Shown here: piece by piece, positions 56,231 to 64,000 of the stretch
How the letters are laid out: each line of letters opens with the position of its first letter
Position numbering within the stretch: position 1 is the first letter of the stretch
DNA from: Pratylenchus scribneri
Taxonomy: Eukaryota; Nematoda; Chromadorea; Rhabditida; Pratylenchidae
Length of the DNA stretch: 64,000 nucleotides
Assembly: GCA_030063045.1 (NCBI GenBank)
Contig: JAQSEB010000142.1
Span: 1,054,001-1,118,000 of the forward strand
Direction of reading: 5' to 3'
Notes under the pieces: generated by a model
The model's database searches: none
What the model saw: only the letters and a program-made list of their open reading frames with translations
What the model was told of the DNA's origin: nothing
Made by a program: the position numbers and the translations under genes

Positions 56231-59200
56231 ATGGGTTGAAACCCGGACTCGAGCTTTTACAACGGGTTGAAACCCGGACTCGAGCTTTTACAACGGGTTG
56301 AAACCCGGACTCGAGCTTTTACAACGGGTTGAAACCCGGACTCGAGCTTTTACAACGGGTTGAAACCCGGACTCGAGCTTTTACAACGGGTTGAAACCCG
56401 GACTCATGGGTTGAAACCCGGACTCGAGCTTTTACAACGGGTTGAAACCCGGACTCGAGCTTTTACAACGGGTTGAAACCCGGACTCGAGCTTTTACAAC
56501 GGGTTGAAACCCGGACTCGAGCTTTTACAACGAGTAGAAACCCGGACTCGAGCTTTTACAACGGGTTGAAACCCGGACTCGAGCTTTTACAACGGGTTGA
56601 AACCCGGAATCGAGCTTTTACAAGGGGTTGAAACCCGGATTCATGGGTTGAAACCCGGACTCATGGGTTGAAACCCGGACTCGAGCTTTTACAAGGGTTG
56701 AAACCCGGACTAATGGGTTGAAACCCGGACTCGAGCTTTTACAACGGGTTGAAACCCGGACTCGAGCTTTTACAACGGGTTGAAACCCGGACTCGAGCTT
56801 TTACAACGGGTTGAAACCCGGACTCGAGCTTTTACAACGGGTTGAAACCCGGACTCGAGCTTTTACAACGGGTTGAAACCCGGACTCATGGGTTGAAACC
56901 CGGACTCGAGCTTTTACAACGGGTTGAAACCCGGACTCGAGCTTTTACAACGGGTTGAAACCCGGACTCGAGCTTTTACAACGGGTTGAAACCCGGACTC
57001 GAGCTTTTACAACGGGTTGAAACCCGGACTCGAGCTTTTACAACGGGTTGAAACCCGGACTCGAGCTTTTACAACGGGTTGAAACCCGGACTCGAGCTTT
57101 TACAACGGGTTGAAACCCGGACTCGAGCTTTTACAACGGGTTGAAACCCGGACTCATGGGTTGAAACCCGGACTCGAGCTTTTACAACGGGTTGAAACCC
57201 GGACTCGAGCTTTTACAACGGGTTGAAACTCGGACTCGAGCTTTTACAACGGGTTGAAACCCGGACTCGAGCTTTTACAACGGGTTGAAACCCGGACTCG
57301 AGCTTTTACAACGGGTTGAAACCCGGACTCGAGCTTTTACAACGGGTTGAAACCCGGACTCGAGCTTTTACAACGGGTTGAAACCCGGACTCGAGCTTTT
57401 ACAACGGGTTGAAACCCGGACTCATGGGTTGAAACCCGGACTCGAGCTTTTACAACGGGTTGAAACCCGGACTCGAGCTTTTACAACGGGTTGAAACTCG
57501 GACTCGAGCTTTTACAACGGGTTGAAACCCGGACTCGAGCTTTTACAACGGGTTGAAACCCGGACTCGAGCTTTTACAACGGGTTGAAACCCGGACTCGA
57601 GCTTTTACAACGGGTTGAAACCCGGACTCGAGCTTTTACAACGGGTTGAAACCCGGACTCATGGGTTGAAACCCGGACTCGAGCTTTTACAACGGGTTGA
57701 AACCCGGACTCGAGCTTTTACAACGAGTAGAAACCCAGACTCGAGATTTTATAACGGGTTGAAACCCGGATTCGCGGGTTGAAACCCGGACTCGAGCTTT
57801 TACAACGGGTTGAAACCCGGACTCGAGCTTTTACAACGGGTTGAAACCCGGACTCATGGGTTGAAACCCGGACTCGAGCTTTTACAACGGGTTGAAACCC
57901 GGACTCGAGCTTTTACAACGGGTTGAAACCCGGACTCGAGCTTTTACAACGGGTTGAAACCCGGACTCGAGCTTTTACAACGGGTTGAAACCCGGACTCG
58001 AGCTTTTACAACGGGTTGAAACCCGGACTCGAGCTTTTACAACGGGTTGAAACCCGGACTCGAGCTTTTACAACGGGTTGAAACCCGGACTCATGGGTTG
58101 AAACCCGGACTCGAGCTTTTACAACGGGTTGAAACCCGGACTCGAGCTTTTACAACGGGTTGAAACCCGGACTCGAGCTTTTACAACGGGTTGAAACCCG
58201 GACTCGAGCTTTTACAACGGGTTGAAACCCGGACTCGAGCTTTTACAACGGGTTGAAACCCGGACTCGAGCTTTTACAACGGGTTGAAACCCGGACTCGA
58301 GCTTTTACAACGGGTTGAAACCCGGACTCATGGGTTGAAACCCGGACTCGAGCTTTTACAACGGGTTGAAACCCGGACTCGAGCTTTTACAACGGGTTGA
58401 AACCCGGACTCGAGCTTTTACAACGGGTTGAAACCCGGACTCATGGGTTGAAACCCGGACTCGAGCTTTTACAACGGGTTGAAACCCGGACTCGAGCTTT
58501 TACAACGGGTTGAAACCCGGACTCATGGGTTGAAACCCGGACTCGAGCTTTTACAACGGGTTGAAACCCGGACTCATGGGTTGAAACCCGGACTCGAGCT
58601 TTTACAACGGGTTGAAACCCGGACTCGAGCTTTTACAACGGGTTGAAACCCGGACTCGAGCTTTTACAACGGGTTGAAACCCGGACTCGAGCTTTTACAA
58701 CGGGTTGAAACCCGGATTCATGGGTTGAAACCCGGACTCGAGCTTTTACAACGGGTTGAAACCCGGACTCATGGGTTGAAACCCGGACTCGAGCTTTTAC
58801 AACGGGTTGAAACCCGGACTCGAGCTTTTACAACGGGTTGAAACCCGGACTCGAGCTTTTACAACGGGTTGAAACCCGGACTCGAGCTTTTACAACGGGT
58901 TGAAACCCGGACTCGAGCTTTTACAACGGGTTGAAACCCGGACTCATGGGTTGAAACCCGGACTCGAGCTTTTACAACGGGTTGAAACCCGGACTCGAGC
59001 TTTTACAACGGGTTGAAACCCGGACTCGAGCTTTTACAACGGGTTGAAACCCGGACTCATGGGTTGAAACCCGGACTCGAGCTTTTACAACGGGTTGAAA
59101 CCCGGACTCGAGCTTTTACAACGGGTTGAAACCCGGACTCATGGGTTGAAACCCGGACTCGAGCTTTTACAACGGGTTGAAACCCGGACTCATGGGTTGA

Positions 59201-61948
59201 AACCCGGACTCGAGCTTTCACAACGGGTTGAAACCCGGACTCGAGCTTTTACAACGGGTTGAAACCCGGACTCGAGCTTTTACAACGGGTTGAAACCCGG
59301 ACTCGAGCTTTTACAACGGGTTGAAACCCGGATTCATGGGTTGAAACCCGGACTCGAGCTTTTACAACGGGTTGAAACCCGGACTCATGGGTTGAAACCC
59401 GGACTCGAGCTTTTACAACGGGTTGAAACCCGGACTCGAGCTTTTACAACGGGTTGAAACACGGACTCGAGCTTTTACAACGGGTTGAAACCCGGACTCG
59501 AGCTTTTACAACGGGTTGAAACCCGGACTCGAGCTTTTACAACGGGTTGAAACCCGGACTCGAGCTTTTACAACGGGTTGAAACCCGGACTCGAGCTTTT
59601 ACAACGGGTTGAAACCCGGACTCGAGCTTTTACAACGGGTTGAAACCCGGACTCATGGGTTGAAACCCGGACTCGAGCTTTTACAACGGGTTGAAACCCG
59701 GACTCGAGCTTTTACAACGAGTAGAAACCCAGACTCGAGATTTTATAACGGGTTGAAACCCGGATTCGCGGGTTGAAACCCGGACTCGAGCTTTTACAAC
59801 GGGTTGAAACCCGGACTCGAGCTTTTACAACGGGTTGAAACCCGGACTCATGGGTTGAAACCCGGACTCGAGCTTTTACAACGGGTTGAAACCCGGACTC
59901 GAGCTTTTACAACGGGTTGAAACCCGGACTCGAGCTTTTACAACGGGTTGAAACCCGGACTCGAGCTTTTACAACGGGTTGAAACCCGGACTCGAGCTTT
60001 TACAACGGGTTGAAACCCGGACTCGAGCTTTTACAACGGGTTGAAACCCGGACTCGAGCTTTTACAACGGGTTGAAACCCGGACTCGAGCTTTTACAACG
60101 GGTTGAAACCCGGACTCGAGCTTTTACAACGGGTTGAAACCCGGACTCGAGCTTTTACAACGGGTTGAAACCCGGACTCATGGGTTGAAACCCGGACTCG
60201 AGCTTTTACAACGGGTTGAAACCCGGACTCGAGCTTTTACAACGGGTTGAAACCCGGACTCGAGCTTTTACAACGGGTTGAAACCCGGACTCGAGCTTTT
60301 ACAACGGGTTGAAACCCGGACTCGAGCTTTTACAACGGGTTGAAACCCGGACTCGAGCTTTTACAACGGGTTGAAACCCGGACTCGAGCTTTTACAACGG
60401 GTTGAAACCCGGACTCGAGCTTTTACAACGGGTTGAAACCCGGACTCATGGGTTGAAACCCGGACTCGAGCTTTTACAACGGGTTGAAACCCGGACTCGA
60501 GCTTTTACAACGAGTAGAAACCCAGACTCGAGATTTTATAACGGGTTGAAACCCGGATTCGCGGGTTGAAACCCGGACTCGAGCTTTTACAACGGGTTGA
60601 AACCCGGACTCGAGCTTTTACAACGGGTTGAAACCCGGACTCATGGGTTGAAACCCGGACTCGAGCTTTTACAACGGGTTGAAACCCGGACTCGAGCTTT
60701 TACAACGGGTTGAAACCCGGACTCGAGCTTTTACAACGGGTTGAAACCCGGACTCGAGCTTTTACAACGGGTTGAAACCCGGATTCATGGGTTGAAACCC
60801 GGACTCGAGCTTTTACAACGGGTTGAAACCCGGACTCATGGGTTGAAACCCGGACTCGAGCTTTTACAACGGGTTGAAACCCGGACTCGAGCTTTTACAA
60901 CGGGTTGAAACCCGGACTCGAGCTTTTACAACGGGTTGAAACCCGGACTCGAGCTTTTACAACGGGTTGAAACCCGGATTCATGGGTTGAAACCCGGACT
61001 CGAGCTTTTACAACGGGTTGAAACCCGGACTCATGGGTTGAAACCCGGACTCGAGCTTTTACAACGGGTTGAAACCCGGATTCATGGGTTGAAACCCGGA
61101 CTCATGGGTTGAAACCCGGACTCGAGCTTTTACAACGGGTTGAAACCCGGATTCATGGGTTGAAACCCGGACTCATGGGTTGAAACCCGGACTCGAGCTT
61201 TTACAACGGGTTGAAACCCGGATTCATGGGTTGAAACCCGGACTCGAGCTTTTACAACGGGTTGAAACCCGGACTCGAGCTTTTACAACGGGTTGAAACC
61301 CGGACTCGAGCTTTTACAACGGGTTGAAACCCGGACTCGAGCTTTTACAACGGGTTGAAACCCGGATTCATGGGTTGAAACCCGGACTCGAGCTTTTACA
61401 ACGGGTTGAAACACGGACTCGAGCTTTTACAACGGGTTGAAACCCGGACTCGAGCTTTTACAACGGGTTGAAACCCGGACTCGAGCTTTTACAACGGGTT
61501 GAAACCCGGACTCGAGCTTTTACAACGGGTTGAAACCCGGACTCGAGCTTTTACAACGGGTTGAAACCCGGACTCGAGCTTTTACAACGGGTTGAAACAC
61601 GGACTCGAGCTTTTACAACGGGTTGAAACCCGGACTCGAGCTTTTACAACGGGTTGAAACCCGGACTCGAGCTTTTACAACGGGTTGAAACCCGGACTCG
61701 AGCTTTTACAACGGGTTGAAACCCGGACTCGAGCTTTTACAACGGGTTGAAACCCGGACTCGAGCTTTTACAACGGGTTGAAACCCGGACTCATGGGTTG
61801 AAACCCGGACTCGAGCTTTTACAACGGGTTGAAACCCGGACTCGAGCTTTTACAACGAGTAGAAACCCAGACTCGAGATTTTATAACGGGTTGAAACCCG
61901 GATTCGCGGGTTGAAACCCGGACTCGAGCTTTTACAACGGGTTGAAAC
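56231..61948. repeat. Satellite, homogeneous part
   Basis: The same satellite, but almost all units are the canonical 31-mer, with single 20-mers every several units and few GAGTAG units. The CCCAGACTCGAGATTTTATA cassette followed by GGATTCGCGGG recurs near 57730, 59725, 60520 and 61865. Low divergence between neighbours points to recent expansion or homogenisation. Confidence 0.93.
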
Positions 61949-63832
61949 TAGGGTTGGCCCCCGTCCCCTCCCCGTCCCCGTTCCCCCCCCGTCCCCGGGC
62001 TTTTTTGCCCCCGTCCCCCGTCCCCGTCCCCGAAAATGAATATTCCCCGTCCCCGAATCCCTCCCCGTGGAGCCTCTCCCCGGCCGGGGACCCCGAAATT
62101 TCGGGGGAAATGTTTTTTCGGAAATTCAACTAAAAAGTCTTTTTTTTCTCTATTTTCATGTATGAAAATTGATATTTTTAATGAAAAATAATCAATTTTT
62201 ATTGAAAAATTCATTTTTCTCACTCAATTTCCATATTTTATACTAATTCATAATTCATTATTTTTTCTTTATTATTTCATATTTTATTATTCATATTTCA
62301 TTATAAATTGTAAAAAAGGAAGCTGACAGGCTTTATGTTATTTATAAATTAAATAAAAATTATTTTACAGAGAAAAATATCGTCAAAACTTTAGACCACT
62401 TCTTTTTTGTTGAGAAGGAAGAAAGTGAAGGATTACCCCTAGGCATCATCAGGATTAAAATGTTTAGAATAATTCAAAGAATATCATGTAATGTAACCCT
62501 AAACTTACACTCTTAATAACTAGAGAGGGCCCATCCCTTTACTTTCCCTACGCTTTCTTCTTTATGACAAAAAGATGGCCTAAATGGGCCTAAACTAGAG
62601 TCTTCTAAAGTGTGTCCACCAAAAAATTCTTATCAATATTGAAATTCGTCTCAATCCATTAAATGCGCTTAAATGTTAATATTTGTCGGGCATTATGCCT
62701 CCTTATTCATTTTCGGGTTCATATCTACAATTGGTCAATTGGCATTGTAACTGTTGAAAAAGACGGCACATAGCGCAAAAAGTTTGGAACTTGGAAGCAT
62801 TGGGGTCTGAGCTGAAAAGGGCGGATGCCATTGCCGAACAATTGGATACAACCCATGTATATTCCTTGGCTGGAAAGACATCCATCCACTTTCATTTCGC
62901 CCTCACAAGTCACAATCAAGGTCTTCTTCCATGAATTGGCCCGATCGACGGAATCACTCAATCGGCTACAGCTACTCTTCCCAGATGAACAATTGCCTCC
63001 ATTGGCCATTGCATTCACTCCTTTGTTGAATGAAAGAAGGCAAAGGCATTTTTTGGCCGGAATAACCATCCAACAAGCGCAAGAGGAAGAACCGGATTTC
63101 GGATTGTTAGAGGCCGAAAGTGGGATCAGTAACTTTTTACTTGTCGGAAGGGACATGCCGAGTTGTGGACAGTGAATCTAACTATGGAGAACATCGACCC
63201 TGAGAAATTGGACATTTTCAAATGATGGGATGCTCATCAACTCTAATTTCCTATGCTTTCGCGTGCAGCCCTAGCACTTCATTTCTTTACTGCCACTTCC
63301 GTCTCGTCAGAATGCCTTTTCAACAAAGCAACTTTGCTTTTCTACAATAATTTGCGCAATAGGTTTAAGAACAATATTCTAATTTAATATTAAAATATTT
63401 CGACAATTCAGGATCCATGCTAGCACTGTTCAAAATTTGCTGGTTGCAAAGGCCAATTTGATTTCGAATCCATTGTTGGAGGAAGAAAAAACAAAAGAAA
63501 ATGAGCCAGGATCGGATGATGAGCCAATTTGGGAACAAATTCCGGATGAAGAAATGGGACGACTTTTATTATAAAATATTTTAAATCATTCAATTTTATA
63601 CATTTTATTTATTTATTAGACGTTCGGAAAAATTTTAGAAATAAAAAGATTTTTTGAAAGTTGGAAAAAAAATTTTTTCCAAGAAAGGGCAAATTCCCCG
63701 AAATTTCGGGGACCCCGTCCCCGTCCCCGTTCCCCTCCCCGCGAAGCTCTCCCCGTCCCCGTCCCCGAAGCTTGTCTCCCCGCAATTCCCCGTCCCCGAA
63801 AATCGTTCCCCGGGCGCCGGGGGCCAACCCTA
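61949..63832. mobile_element. hAT element inserted in the satellite, 1884 bp
   Basis: Terminal inverted repeats TAGGGTTGGCCCCCG and its near-complement. Exact 8-bp duplication GTTGAAAC at 61941-61948 and 63833-63840. When the element and one copy are removed, the satellite unit is restored. Both subterminal zones are full of CCCCGTCCCCG strings in inverted orientation, as hAT elements often have for transposase binding. The interior is AT-rich and holds a broken transposase. Confidence 0.9.
62650..63574 (+). pseudogene. hAT transposase remnant, C-terminal dimerisation domain
   Basis: The end of the frame reads FPMLSRAALALHFFTATSVS, then SECLFNKATLLFYNNLRNR, then (after a 49-base intron at 63363-63411) IHASTVQNLLVAKANLISN. 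This is the conserved C-terminal dimerisation region of hAT transposases (the ATS-SERLFS and RL-ST-NLL blocks). The protein ends EEMGRLLL with TAA at 63572-63574. It is dead as it stands: TGA at 63223-63225 falls where a tryptophan is expected, TAA at 63244-63246 lies before the FPMLSR block, and the upstream open frame (62825-63175) is in another phase. The N-terminal zinc finger and catalytic parts were not found. Confidence 0.75.
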
Positions 63833-64000
63833 GTTGAAACCCGGACTCGAGCTTTTACAACGGGTTGAAACCCGGACTCATGGGTTGAAACCCGGACTCG
63901 AGCTTTTACAACGGGTTGAAACCCGGACTCGAGCTTTTACAACGGGTTGAAACCCGGACTCGAGCTTTTACAACGGGTTGAAACCCGGACTCGAGCTTTT
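63833..64000. repeat. Satellite continuing after the hAT insertion
   Basis: Canonical 31-bp units and one 20-bp unit resume in register after the target duplication and run to the window edge. Confidence 0.93.

Noticed and set aside
41325..64000. CRISPR-like array
   Set aside because: Repeats are contiguous 20/31-bp units without unique spacers, in a eukaryotic setting with introns.
1..64000. tRNA or rRNA genes
   Set aside because: I saw no cloverleaf-like or rRNA-like sequence by eye; a tRNAscan-SE and Rfam run would be needed to exclude them fully.

Overview
This is a eukaryotic, AT-rich window with spliced genes, several mobile elements and one very large satellite array. The sequence does not name the organism. 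A nematode fits best: introns are short (down to 36-49 bases), and three paralogous genes have a TTTCAG or CACAG acceptor only 3-4 bases before the start codon, as expected for spliced-leader trans-splicing. Secreted, lineage-specific, Lys/Glu/Asn-rich paralogs next to satellite DNA would suit a plant-parasitic tylenchid, but that is inference.

Left part (1-31 kb, mostly minus strand). Joining the short reading frames by splice sites and phase gives a secreted protein family that I do not recognise. Each member has a signal peptide, a short strand-like motif (KSVKFEIHF type), a helical segment, a segment with a Cys-Phe-x-Asn-Trp core, and a TKEKFYELL-type segment. Genes at 17591-18971 (232 aa) and 27783-30895 (239 aa) carry one module. 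The gene at 1-13563 carries four tandem modules in 18 exons (at least 1325 aa) and ends in a long charged tail that runs off the left edge. A small secreted CxxC...CxxC protein lies at 20650-20973.

Middle part (22-41 kb). A second unknown family has three copies: 22430-23758 (plus strand, one nonsense codon), 35257-36600 and 39478-40996 (both minus). Each has a signal peptide, an acidic/basic helical body, a conserved RVKR dibasic site and a hydrophobic C-terminal tail. All three share an upstream region with a TATA-like box and repeated motifs, a similar 3' flank, and (A and B clearly, C partly) a decayed palindromic element in the same intron. Between them lie interspersed repeats, a 63/64-bp minisatellite and an unattributed, partly broken acidic coding remnant.

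Mobile DNA. Introns and intergenic DNA are full of palindromic elements. Five have target duplications that can be read directly, four of 8 bp and one of 6 bp. At least six elements with different ends share a related internal core (ATCGATGCGTCTCGATGAG type), usually as an inverted pair.

Right part (41.3-64.0 kb). A satellite of 31-bp and 20-bp units begins about 330 bp upstream of the last gene and runs off the right edge, interrupted only by a 1884-bp hAT element with a broken transposase. Its unit carries the dyad GGGTTGAAACCC and a CTCGAG site. Some variants change both arms together. The first 15 kb has higher-order structure with kilobase-scale internal duplications; the last 5.7 kb is more homogeneous.
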